NCBI RefSeq assembly: GCF_002234675.1
Contig: NC_019872.2
Coordinates: 8,696,950-8,760,949, forward strand
From: Oryzias latipes
Taxonomy: Eukaryota; Chordata; Actinopteri; Beloniformes; Adrianichthyidae
Reading direction: 5' to 3'
DNA length: 64,000 nt
Part shown: positions 1 through 10,117 of the stretch, piece by piece
How positions within the stretch are numbered: position 1 is the stretch's first letter
How the letters are laid out: the number at the start of each line of letters is the position of its first letter
Translations under genes and position numbers: made by a program
The notes under the pieces: generated by a model
Database searches by the model: none
What the model saw: the letters and a program-made list of their open reading frames with translations, nothing else
What the model was told of the DNA's origin: nothing

Positions 1-16
1 GCCCCCCCTGGATATG
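1..16 (-). CDS. eln: Elastin exon 18, partial at window edge
   Basis: On the minus strand a TTTTCCTTCGTAG acceptor is followed by an open frame AYPGG in the phase used by all other elastin exons. The rest lies outside the window. Confidence 0.6.
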
Positions 17-3000
17 CTACGAAGGAAAAATTAAAATAAATTAAACATCAAATATTCTTATGAATGTACTGTAAGTTTTCACGAGTTATTTCCAAATATT
101 TAGCAAAATGGGATTTGTTATTCATTTTGTAGCTTCCATACATCTGCAAATTTGTCCTAAAACTCAACTAATTTGTTTTTTTTTTATCTAATATAATCTG
201 TTAAGCACTTACACAATTATAATCAACACAAAATGCTTTATAGAATGATATATCTTTTTATACTGTAAAACAAATCCTTTTAAAATTAAGGACACACAAA
301 GAGTTCTATTCCGAGAATCCCTACTCCTCCTGCAATTCCAGAACCAGGTCCCCTCAAACTCCCCGGCCCTCCTGTACCCAGGCTAACACCCACACCTCCT
401 GGAAAACCTTCAAAAATAAATTTCATAAAGCCACAGTATACAAGACAGACATTAATTTTAGAGATGAATGTCGTACCATATTTGCGGGCTTTGGCATCTA
501 GATACCCTGAAGACACATTAAACACAAAAACAAACAAACACCTTTTTTACTTTTTTATGAGATAGAGAAATGAAACATTTTGACAAAGAAAACTTTTAAA
601 TGAATGTACAAATATGTTATCTTTTGTCATACCCCCAGGTCCATAGCTGGAACCGACACCAACTCCTCCTGGCCAATAACCAGTCCCAGTGCCTCCTGGT
701 CGGACTCCTCCAGGCCCATAACCAGTGCCGGCACCTCCTGGTCCAGCTCCACCAGGCCCATAACCAGTGCCAGTGCCTCCTGGTCCGACTCCTCCAGGCC
801 CATAACCAGTGCCGACGCCTCCTGGTCCGACTCCTCCAGGCCCATAACCAGTGCCGGCGCCACCTGGTCCAGCTCCACCAGGCCCATAACCAGTCCCGGC
901 TCCTCCTGGTCCGACTCCTCCGGGCCCATAACCAGTCCCGGCTCCTCCTGGTCCGACTCCTCCAGGCCCATAACCAGTGCCGACGCCTCCTGGTCCGACT
1001 CCTCCGGGCCCATAACCAGTGCCGGCGCCTCCTGGTCCGACTCCCCCAGGCCCATAACCAGTGCCGGCGCCTCCTGGTCCGACTCCCCCAGGCCCATAAC
1101 CAGTGCCGGCGCCTCCTGGTCCAGCTCCACCAGGCCCATAACCAGTCCCGGCTCCTCCTGGTCCGACTCCTCCGGACCCATAACCAGTGCCGGCGCCTCC
1201 TGGTCCGACTCCTCCGGGCCCATAACCAGTGCCGGCGCCTCCTGGTCCGACTCCTCCAGGCCCATAATTAGTGCCGGCGCCTCCTGGTCCGACTCCTCCA
1301 GGCCCATAACCAGTGCCGGCGCCTCCTGGTCCGACTCCTCCAGGCCCATAACCAGTGCCGGCGCCTCCTGATCCAACTCCTCCAGGCCCATAACCAGTGC
1401 TGGCGCCTCCTGGTCCGACTCCTCCAGGCCCATAACCAGTGCCGGCGCCTCTTGGTATGACCCCTCCAGTTCCTGATTGTGGACCACCAAGTGCTCCACT
1501 TAACATGCCTACAAAGAGCAATGGCATCAGGGTTAAAGTGTCATTGCAATTTGAGTTTTACAGAGATATAGCAATGGAAAATACTTGATTTTTTGGATTC
1601 TTACCATATTTACGGGCTTTTGCATTGGCATCGTACCCTGTAAGACCCAGTAATTTGTCAAAAGTTTAATCTTGACAGGTGAATAACTTTACTGTCACGA
1701 CTAAAATCAAGTTAATATTTCTGCCTCTTCAATTTAAATATTTGTTGATTTATAACTACCTCCAGTTCCAACACCTGGGCCAAATCCAGGTACAGATCCT
1801 GTACCAAGTCCAGGTCCAGTTCCTGGGCCAAATCCAGTTCCTGTTCCAGTTGTAATACCTGGACCAAATCCAGTTCCAGTTCCAACACCTGGACCAAATC
1901 CTTGTCCGGTCCCAGTTCCAACACCTGGACCAAATCCAGTTCCAGTTCCAACACCTGGACCAAATCCTGGTCCGGTCCCAGTTCCAACACCTGGACCAAC
2001 TCCTGGTCCGGTCCCAGTTCCAACACCTGGACCAACTCCTGGTCCGGTCCCAGTTCCAACACCTGGACCAAATCCTGGTCCACTCCCAGTTCCAACACCT
2101 GGACCAAACCCAGTTCCAGTTCCAGCACCTGGACCAAATTCAGTTCCAGTCCCAGCACCTGGACCAAATCCAGTTCCAGTTCCAGCACCTGGACCAAATC
2201 CAGGTCCAGCTCCAAGACCGCCTCCTACTCCAGGCGTGACTCCTACCCCCCCTCCAGGAAGCCTGCTGGTTCCACTTTGACCAAGCGTGCCTCCTCCAGC
2301 TCCAGTTCCACCTATTTTTAAACAAGTTTAGAAAAAAAAGTTTTTGTGTCACAAATAAAATACTCAGCTGATCTCTTATAAATTAGAAATTAGGGATGAA
2401 GCTCCTACCATATTTAGCTGCAGCTTTTGCAAGTTTTTTGGATTTGCTTGCCCCTGTTTTTCAAAAATAAAAGATATGTTTTTGGAACATTTCTTATGTT
2501 TATTGTTATCATATGAAACCATGTTTAAGGTTTTCTACAGTATCTCTTTCTATGTACCTGACTTTGGCGTTACCAGAGGGAAACCACGAAAAACCCCAGG
2601 TAACTGCTGTCCACGCCCATCTATCATGAAAATTATCATATGAAAGAATAAATTGCAAGCAGAAACACTTGCTATATTTTTTTATTCAGGGAATACAAAT
2701 GGTGAAACGCGTTAAAGATCTGCCAATAAACCTGAAGAAACTGTACACTGTGATACATACTGCCTGCTCCTCCTGGTCCTAGCCCACTTTGACCAAGTGC
2801 TCCTGATCCTATTTAAGAAATCAGAATCAGAAATGCAATTTATAAAAAAATGTTTGGCCTGACATGAGATCAAAGTACGAAGTTTTATAAAAATTTGAAT
2901 CTTTACGTACCAGTCTGAGGTCCAAATCCAGATCCTGTGGCAACTCCAGGAAGAATTCCACGGGCTCCAAAACCTAAATGAAGAAGTCAGAATTTTTTCT

Positions 3001-6000
3001 GTAAGTTTCAGGGCAAATTCATTTTGTTATGTTATGACATTGATTATAAAAAATTTGTTGGATGATCTTTTTTCTTCAACACACCTTGACTTGGAGCAAA
3101 TCCACCTTGATAAAGTCCAGGCACCCCAATCCCTGTGTCATAGCAAATAAACATTACATTAACATTTTTATTTTTACTTAAATATTGATAATATATCTAT
3201 AAAGACTCTGATTCATCCAGGTTGATTCCATCATAGTAGTAGGTTATAGTAGTAGTAAACCTTTGACCTAGGTGAGCTTACCTGGAAGTTGTTTTGAAGC
3301 TTTACTTCCACTCTTTCCTCCAGGTCCCACCACACCAGTGCTACCAGTCTGTGGCACAACTAAAAAAGAAAAAAATGAAAAAACATTTTGGACAATTGTA
3401 CAGTAAAAAAAAAACATATTTTATCTGTTTAGTAAAACAATCATTAAGTAAGAAAACAAACAAACAGTTATCCTGCATATGTGTTGTAAATGGAAAGAAA
3501 ACGGACATAAAATGCCTATGTTTTGTGAAGTTGTAAGAACTTTGATAATTCGTGTTTTTGCCACAACACTTCTTGTGCTAAAATTGATCTAATTTCATTA
3601 TTAGTTTTGGGTTTTTTCAGATTTGCAAAAAAGGGATCCCAAACATGGGGGGCATTTACTTCTTTAGCTGAATCCCATGCATAACTTTTCTATGTTCATG
3701 CTGTTTTAAAACCACACACAGTTGTTTTATACAGTGTAGTACAAAATGATTGAGTAATATGTACCTCCATCCAGGGCACCAGTTCCACCAGGACCAACCC
3801 CTGGCCTGACGCCTGCACCCCCAGGACCAAACCCAGTTCCTCCTGGATGAACCCCTGCACCCCCAGGACCAAATCCAGCTCCTCCTGGCCCAACTCCCGC
3901 ACCCCCAGGACCAAATCCAGTTCCTCCTGGCCCAACCCCTGCACCACCAGGACCATATCCAGTACTTCCTGGGCCAACCCCTGCACCCCCAGGACCAAAT
4001 CCAGTACTTCCTGGGCCAACCCCTGCACCCCCCGGACCAAATCCGGTTCCTCCTGGCCCAACTCCCGCACCACCCGGACCAAATCCAGCTCCACCTGGCC
4101 CAACTCCCGCTCCACCAGGACCAAATCCAGTTCCTCCTGGCCCAACTCCTGCACCACCAGGACCAAATCTAGTTTTTCCTGATCCAATCCCCGCTCCACC
4201 AGGACCAAATCCAGTTCCTCCTAGCCTGACCCCTGCACCACCAGGACCAAATCCAGTTCCACCTGGACCAACCCCTGTAACCCCAGGACGAAATCCAGCT
4301 CCACCTGGCCCAACCCCTGTACCACCAGGACCAAATCCAGTTCCTCCTGGCCCAACTCCTGCACCGCCAGGACCAAATCCAGTTCCTCCTGGCCCAACTC
4401 CTGCACCCCCAGGACCAAATCCAGTTCCTCCTGGCCCAATTCCTGCACCCCCAGGACCAAATCCAGTTCCTCCTGGCCTTAAACCAGCCCCTCCAGCTGT
4501 TGTTCCAACTCCACCTAAGGTAAAAAAAAAAGAAAAAGTTTTTTTTTTTTCAAACTTTAAGCCCAACTAAAAATACAAATAGCAAAAGTTACCTGTTTTA
4601 GGTGGTTTTGGTCCAAAACCATCTCCATATCTTCCGTAGCCACCTGGCAGGTTTGACAATTAGAGAACACATTACATTCATGTTTTTCTGTTGTTAATGG
4701 GACTTTAGTTAGAGTGTTTTTTTTCTAGAAAATCTGTTTACCTTTTCATCATTTCCTCTTTTCATTTTATTCAAATCACAGAAACCCTTTAATTACCCAG
4801 TAAGAAATAAGGCTATCAAGAAAATTCTCATCAAACGATAAAACCCCCACCAACAGACATTCAGATGTAGGGGATTGTTCAAGGGTTCCTCTACCAAAAC
4901 CTATGGCTCCAAGGCCTCAATGGTCGAGTCAAAAGACTTGGAAAAAGTAGTGATTATTTTGAGTGAAAATATGAACAGAAATTAAGCACATTTTTGTGGA
5001 AGGATTTTGGTTTGGTGCTGCACTAACCTTTCAAAGCTAAACACAATATTTTACATATCATTTTAACTGTCAATCCATATTCAGCTTAGCTTAATACTTA
5101 TTTTCAAAACTTTGACTTAGTATGTTTGTTTTTGTGGTTTTGTCCAATATTTTTAAAAGAAAATGCATTAAGGTCCAACTTCCTGAATAAAATTCACATT
5201 TTCTTCTATTCTGTGTTAATGGTCTTTATCTAAGATCCATTTTTAACCCCTATAGTTTCCTTCCCTGTTCCACACTATTTCACTGCTCTTTGTAAGTGCG
5301 ATCTCCCATGTACGAAAAGACTGTTCATGTTTTAAGTTTTTGAACTTGCCCACTGTCTTTTTATTTTTTATTTTTATTTTATTTGAAATGGTTTATTTCA
5401 AGCAATTAAGTAGAAATAATACACAACAGCAATATATAAATCAGTTATACATTCATACAGTAACTAATCAAACTTAGGATAATTAGACATATTAATAAAT
5501 ATTGCTTGAAAGGGAGTGGGAGGAAGAGAATTTATATAATCCCACCCTGATTATACTGTAACCATTTTATTACATGATTTATCAATATCCGGTTCCCAGT
5601 TTTTATCAGACAGAATTAAAAATCATAAGATATCGATAAAGCACATGACAAAGATGAATTACTTCAGTATTACGTCAAAAATAACTATTTTAGAAATCAA
5701 CATGGCAAATGCAGATCAGTCATCTGAAATATATGCATATATATGAAATATATTTTGAATCAAACATGATTGTGTTTTTTTATTAGAGACAAAATATTTA
5801 CTGAAGACTCACAAATCTTACCTGTTTTTGGAGATTTCCCACCTGTACAAAAAGAAAAAGTCACAATATGGAGTTAAACAGTTTTGTGACAACAAAAGTC
5901 AAAATACTTTCAAATTGTTTATTGATTTTGACAGAAAATGGTAAAGTTTAGCTAAACTGCGACATCAATAAATAATCATGATGTCAAAGACGTGTTCTTA

Positions 6001-9000
6001 CCAGTCCCAACAACTCCAAGCCCTGTACTGCCTGGACCAAATAAGCCTGGCCTGAATGTACCAGAGCCACCTCCTGGAGCAACTCCTCCTGGAGCAACTC
6101 CTCCTGGAGCAACTCCTCCCGGTCCAACTCCACCTGGACCAACTCCTCCTGGACCAACTCGTCCCGGTCCAACTCCTCCTGGACCAGCTCCTTCTGGTCC
6201 AATTCTTCCTGGTCCAACTCCACCTGGACCAACTCCTCCTGGTCCAATTCCATGTGGTCCAACTCCTCCTGGTCCAACTCCACCTGGTCCAACTCCTCCT
6301 GGACCAACTCCTCCTGGTCCAACTCCACCTGGACCAACTCGTCCCGGTCCAACTCCTCCTGGACCAGCTCCTCCTGGTCCAATTCCTCCTGGTCCAACTC
6401 CACCTGGACCAACTCCTCCTGGTCCAATTCCATGTGGACCAACTCCTCCTGGTCCAACTCCACCTGGTCCAACTCCTCCTGGACCAACTCCTCCTGGTCC
6501 AACTCCACCTGGTCCAACTCCTCCTGGACCAACTCCTCCTGGTCCAACTCCTCCTGGACCAACTCCTCCTGGACCAACCCCTCCCGGTCCAATTCCTCCT
6601 GGACCAACTCCGCCTGGTCCGACTCCACCTGGTCTAATTCCTCCTGGTCCAACTCCACCTGGTCCAACCCCTCCTGGGCCAAAACGACCTATTCCTTGTC
6701 CATCATATCCTTAGAAGAACACACAGTGTGTTGAAAAAGATATATTGAAACTGCAGGCAGGAAGAACATTATCAGAGAGATGAAACCGGCAAAATTTCAT
6801 GCAAGTTTTACAACTATTGTATTTATGGTGGTTGAAATCGACATGAGGACTTCATTATCTTTATATAAAAAAGCTGTGTTTTTCTTGGCTTCTACTGTAA
6901 CTTGGAGCTTCTCCAGTAAGTTTATGTCCTAATTTTTATAAACATGTGTGTATCTGAAAGGAATGTCCCTCATATGTAAAGTGATTAAAACAACATTTTC
7001 AGACCTTGTATTAACAAGTTTAATGTAAACTAATGTCATAGTTTGTCAAATTGAAAGAAAAACATTTTTTTAACCATACCTCCTGGTCCAAAACCTCCTA
7101 GCCCAGCACCAGTCCCTGCAGGTCCAGTTCCTCCTCCAGGCTGAAAACCTGCTCCAGCTCCTCCAGGACCAAATCCAGTCCCAGTTCCACCGGGTCCAAA
7201 CCCAGGTCCAGCTCCTCCAGCAGCTGGTATGAATACACCTGAAACCCAGAGAAACCACGATCATCTGCATATAAAATCTGAGAACGTTTTATTACTTCAA
7301 GTTGTTGTTTTGACCTTCTAAATTGTAGTAATACAACATTCTATTAATACTAAACCAGGTGAGTGTCAAAATATTTTCAGGATCATTTGTGTGTAAATAC
7401 CTTACAATCATTATAAAATCATTGGCAGTTATGAATAAAGGTTATGAGTTTGGGGCCCAAACACAATAACCGAATTTGTGGAATGTATTACTCATTGGTC
7501 AGAGGAAATGTTGCAGGATTTGTCTTAGTTTGTGGCAACGATTAACTCATCTCATAAATTTGTTAATTTTGTATGATTTTAGAATACTAAACAGAATCCA
7601 ATGCCACACAAGTAGAGGGGAAAACCATCTGCACACTGACTATCAGCTGTGCAGTTGGTGTTTACGTTTTTTTTTTGCAGCTGATAAAAAAGTTCTCCTT
7701 CATTCAAAAGGCATGTGTCTCTGCTTATAACGCTCACACTTTCGGCACACATGCTGTATTTCACAAACATTAAAAATAGAAACACAGAGGAAAGTGACTA
7801 TAAAAGGAAAAGAGTCCAGTAAAGAACAAGTCTGCAGGGATTCCTAAAGACTGTGAGTCTCTGACCTCACAGTAACGGCGTGTAGATTAACAACGCACAA
7901 TAAATAATTCAGCTGTTTGGTCATTAGTTTTGACCTGCCAGAGATGGAAGAGAAGAGAGAGCTTTTTAATGATTTTACTTGTTTTTGGACCAACAGCTTT
8001 CAGGCGTAGATGCATACTTTAAATCCACCAGAGTTCACTGTTTTGACAAGCGTTCCTGTAACCTGAAAGCTTGAATAATGACTTGGTCAACCATGCCCCC
8101 TTTCATTAGCCTGTTAATGTCAAAAATGACTGTCCCTGGGGGGTTTGACTCATTTCATGTATTTGTTTGCAATTCCATCAGCTGGCAAACACTAAGCTTT
8201 TAAATTCAAACATGTTTTGTGACTAGATGAGAAGAAAATGGTTTTTTTTATGATCCATAATTGTTTAAAATGATGTGTTATTTTATTATACTGGTTTTAA
8301 ACATTAAATATTTTGGTCTATTTGTGCAACAAGCCTCACTGACCAGCTATTGTTGATGTGTAGACTGTTCATCATGCTTGTTTCAGACAAATTTACCAGT
8401 TTGGAATCAAATGTTGTCTAGGATTTTTATCAATCATTGTTTATCCAGTTCACTCAAATGAGTTCAAATGGTCATATCTTGTTTTTTAATGGCCATTCAT
8501 CAGTATGTTTTTGCATTTTTAGCGAAATCCGTATTGTAGCATGCATTTGGGTGACTGTCATTAAAGCACCTCTATATCATGCAAAATCATCTTTCCTATG
8601 TTTTAAGTGTATTCTAATGCTCATTCTTTACAAAAAACAACTCCAAAGGTGTATTTTGATCCATTACAATATTAATGAGTATTTTTTTAAAAACTTGTGA
8701 CTTTGCGAAAATGCTTTCATTTGCGTACATCCATCTTTACAAAAGTTTGGATGTTGTTTGTTTTTGTGGGCGAAACGTAGAAAAAAAAATCTCATCCTGA
8801 TCTTCTTTTGATCTTTTGTAAAAGTATTTTTAGTTGTCTTTTAATTATGATTATGCTGTTTCTTGCCAAAATCAAAAAACCTGTGTCATTTTCTAGGACA
8901 TGGTTTTTGATTTCTTATAAGTTCATTAGAAACCGCCATTGAATTGTGAGCGCAACTGTTGGCGTGAGCTCATCCCCATCGCATCATCAGAATCAGAATC

Positions 9001-10117
9001 ACAAGAACTTTATTGATCCCACACGTGGGATCAATTTTTGTATATGCGCGCTCCTGCTAACTTACAGCCCCCCATCCCCAACCTGACATAACAGGTACGT
9101 CCAAAATTGCAATCAATATTGGAGCCATTCAGCAGTAAAGTTTTGAGCCAGATGCCAGATCAGACGAGGAAAACAGCTTGTGGCTTGCCATAGTAAGTTG
9201 TGTGTCACAACTAAAAACTTTTTCCAACTGCATTTTTGCATTTATTCCTGATTCAACTTGAATAAGAAAATACTCAGAAATTATATTTTAGGATTAAATT
9301 TCTTTCTAAATGTCCTCCATCATCAGAAAAGTACTAGTTAACATGTTAAAAACATCAAAAACACGATTTTCATCACAGTTGGTCTTTAACTATTTTTAAA
9401 ACCTTCATCTTGATTTAATTTAAACTAAAACATCCCTTTCTTACTTTGAACTCAGATTAAAATACTGCGTGAAAATAGTACATTAAAAGGAATATTTTCA
9501 CACATCATCTTTTAAAATAATTGCATACAAAAATCTGTCTCAATTGCAGATTTCTAGATTAGTCTTTGGTGTAAACACTGTATTTTATAACAGTGCAAGA
9601 GAGTTTATATAAAAACACATTTGTTTTTTGTTAAATAAGAAAATAAGCCTGAGGCACATTGTTTCATAAAGAGCTTGTTCAATCTGAAGTTAAAAAAAAA
9701 TTAAAAGAAGAAAAACTTCAGATGTTGTATCTATTTAGTATTACTAAATTATTACAAGATTAAAGTCTTCGAAACATTTATGTTGTCAAACAAACGTTAA
9801 GACAAACTGGGACAACCTGACCTAAAAACCGATTCATTTTCCTCATTTTGCGTTTCTCTCATTGACAAAAATAAAGACCAGGGCACCTCAGTAACCTTCA
9901 AGATGAGAGATGTCATAGAAAATCAACTTGTCTAAATAAAATAAGATCTGGAGGTCTTTTCTAACATTTCTCCATTAACTTTACATTCCACCTGATTCAC
10001 TGGTGTTGCTATGCAGAGTGCATGCAGTGAAGCAGACCCACCTCCTTGCAGCGAGGGCTTCCACAGAGTCAGCAGAAGTGCTCCACACAGGTAAACAGCC
10101 ACTGACCCCCCTGCCAT
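1..10117 (-). CDS. eln: Elastin (tropoelastin), 5' part of gene, runs off left edge
   Basis: Secreted monomer of elastic fibres, cross-linked through lysines by lysyl oxidases in the extracellular matrix. Coding exons read on the minus strand, in order: 10042-10117, 7080-7238, 6002-6709, 5822-5842, 4593-4643, 3765-4514, 3282-3359, 3085-3132, 2911-2973, 2761-2808, 2558-2620, 2409-2453, 1760-2311, 1605-1637, 633-1508, 477-506, one ending at 407 with unresolved left edge, and 1-16 (partial). Every internal exon with both ends placed is a multiple of 3 and joins in phase 1, the symmetrical pattern known for elastin. About 1,200 codons are visible. Hydrophobic domains rich in Gly, Pro and Val alternate with lysine domains of KA type (ASKSKKLAKAAAKYG) and KP type (FGPKPPKTG). 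The conserved C-terminal Cys/basic tail is not in the window. Fish carry two elastin paralogues; I cannot tell which this is. Confidence 0.93.
345..407 (-). CDS. eln: Elastin exon 17, left boundary unresolved
   Basis: The acceptor (TTTTTGAAG) at 407 is clear and the frame gives GFPGGVGVSLGTGGPGS. In phase 1 the donor could be at 396 (GTGTGG), 378 (GTACAG) or 345 (GTTCTG). I list the longest in-phase choice, but the shorter ones fit equally well. The next exon in the gene is the partial 1-16, encoding AYPGG. Confidence 0.55.
477..506 (-). CDS. eln: Elastin exon 16: KA cross-link exon
   Basis: The 30-bp exon encodes GYLDAKARKYG with a TGTCTTCAG acceptor to the right and a GTACGA donor to the left, both phase 1. 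It pairs with the exon at 1605-1637 as a near duplicate. Confidence 0.83.
633..1508 (-). repeat. eln: Elastin exon 15: Tyr-containing 42-bp minisatellite exon (876 bp)
   Basis: This is the largest exon in the window, at 292 codons. It starts GMLSGALGGPQSGTGGVIPR, then has about 19 tandem 14-residue units near GAGTGYGPGGVGPG, and ends at a GTATGA donor. Units differ by single substitutions (Val/Ala, Ser, Asn). Each unit holds one Tyr. The high identity between units predicts length variation between individuals. Confidence 0.92.
1605..1637 (-). CDS. eln: Elastin exon 14: KA cross-link exon
   Basis: The 33-bp exon encodes GYDANAKARKYG with phase-1 borders (TCTTACAG acceptor, GTAAGA donor). The lysine pair spaced by Ala-Arg, followed by Tyr, is the short KA-type cross-link motif. 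It is almost identical to the exon at 477-506 (YLDAKARKYG), which suggests that the large repeat exon plus K exon was duplicated as a pair. Confidence 0.85.
1760..2311 (-). repeat. eln: Elastin exon 13: 8/12-residue minisatellite exon (552 bp)
   Basis: The exon encodes about 184 residues. It begins GTGAGGGTLGQSGTSRLPGG, then runs into units of 24 and 36 bp, the longer being GPGVGPGVGTGT. Phe-Gly-Pro units are mixed in. This is a third repeat register in the same gene, distinct from the 18-bp and 42-bp arrays. The acceptor is AAAAATAG at the right border and the donor is GTAGTT at the left. Confidence 0.88.
2409..3359 (-). CDS. eln: Elastin exons 7-12: small mixed exons with lysine domains
   Basis: Six exons of 45-78 bp: 3282-3359, 3085-3132, 2911-2973, 2761-2808, 2558-2620 and 2409-2453. 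The first carries four lysines (GGKSGSKASKQLPG). The last is a classical KA cross-link domain, ASKSKKLAKAAAKYG, expected to form a short helix that aligns lysine pairs. The exons between are short hydrophobic pieces such as GSGFGPQTG and GVPGLYQGGFAPSQG. All borders are phase 1. The donor of 2761-2808 is less usual, because the split codon becomes Asn rather than Gly. Confidence 0.82.
3765..4514 (-). repeat. eln: Elastin exon 6: 14-residue minisatellite exon (750 bp)
   Basis: The exon encodes about 250 residues built from a 14-residue unit close to GTGFGPGGAGVGPG (42 bp). It opens GGVGTTAGGAGLRPGG and ends ALDGG before a GTACAT donor. Phe takes the place that Tyr holds in the exon 15 repeats, so the two 42-bp arrays look like separately amplified relatives. 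Some units carry Ile, Arg or Leu substitutions. It lacks lysine apart from one unit near 4170-4180, and acts as an elastic hydrophobic domain. Confidence 0.9.
4593..4643 (-). CDS. eln: Elastin exon 5: KP-type cross-link exon
   Basis: The 51-bp exon encodes GGYGRYGDGFGPKPPKTG. The KPPK motif with nearby Tyr and Arg is the proline-type cross-linking domain of tropoelastins, where the lysines are oxidised to allysine. It has phase-1 borders with a CTGCCAG acceptor and a GTAACT donor. Confidence 0.82.
5340..5570. repeat. Interspersed repeat in elastin intron 4
   Basis: After a T-rich run, a block near 5388-5550 holds the words GGTTTATTTCAAGCAATTAA and GCTTGAAAGGGAGTGGGAGG, followed by ATATAATCCCACCC. 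I know this as a dispersed fish sequence. The family is not assigned. It accounts for most of the enlarged intron between 4643 and 5822. Confidence 0.5.
5822..5842 (-). CDS. eln: Elastin exon 4: 21-bp lysine micro-exon
   Basis: The exon encodes GGKSPKTG across its phase-1 junctions. It has a pyrimidine-rich acceptor to its right (TTTTTGTACAG on the minus strand) and a GTAAGA donor to its left. Two lysines flanking Ser-Pro suggest a minimal KP-type cross-linking domain between the large exon 3 and exon 5. Confidence 0.75.
6002..6709 (-). repeat. eln: Elastin exon 3: hexapeptide minisatellite exon (708 bp)
   Basis: This single exon encodes about 236 residues, almost all variants of the hexapeptide GVGPGG (18-bp DNA unit). 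It starts GYDGQGIGRFGPGG and ends before a GTAAGA donor. The units also form a longer pattern: 6161-6260 recurs nearly unchanged at 6341-6440, a 180-bp spacing equal to ten hexapeptides, with a shared His interruption (CATGTGG at about 6250 and 6430 on the plus strand). The exon lacks lysine over most of its length, so it is a pure hydrophobic, coacervating domain. Because the unit is a multiple of three and free of stops in several frames, long ORFs also open on both strands; those are shadows. Confidence 0.9.
8790..9395 (+). mobile_element. MITE family A copy 1 (degraded), ~600 bp
   Basis: Collinear with the better copy at 62517-63119: a TCTTTTGATC start, a TTTTCTAGGACATGG word near 8893, a GCTCCTGCTAACTTACAGC word near 9049, and AACATGTTAAAAACATCAAA near the end. 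A fragment with ACTTTATTGATCCCACACG near 9008-9030 appears inserted. The element lies in elastin intron 1. Confidence 0.6.
10042..10117 (-). CDS. eln: Elastin exon 1: start codon and signal peptide
   Basis: The ATG is at 10115-10117. The peptide begins MAGGSVAVYLCGALLLTL and continues WKPSLQG, a typical secretory signal: short N-region, hydrophobic core, then Ser/Leu/Gln/Gly near the expected cleavage site. The exon ends in phase 1 at a GTGGGT donor. The next exon, 7080-7238, begins with residues VFIPAAGGAGPG after the shared Gly, giving a junction similar to the start of mammalian mature tropoelastin. The ~2.8 kb gap between them is intron 1. I saw no convincing TATA box upstream, and the transcription start is not placed. 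Confidence 0.88.

Noticed and set aside
633-1508. Regular 42-bp repeats suggesting a CRISPR-like array
   Set aside because: There are no unique spacers between the repeats, the units are contiguous codon multiples, and the context is a vertebrate elastin gene.
3765-4460. Minus-strand ORFs rich in Leu/Val/Gln/Glu (e.g. 3696-4208)
   Set aside because: Alternative frame of the elastin exon; the frame does not join neighbouring exons.
4847-4907. Possible extra elastin exon (GFGRGTLEQSPTSE on the minus strand)
   Set aside because: The acceptor has a poor pyrimidine tract, no phase-1 donor is convincing, and a stop follows soon. It may be a relic exon, but support is too weak.
5992-6714. Plus-strand Pro-rich ORF of 240 residues (PGPTPPGPTPP...) and other long frames over the elastin repeats
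   Set aside because: The minisatellite has no stop codons in most frames, so ORFs open on both strands. Splice signals, phase-1 borders and flanking K exons support only the minus-strand Gly-rich frame.
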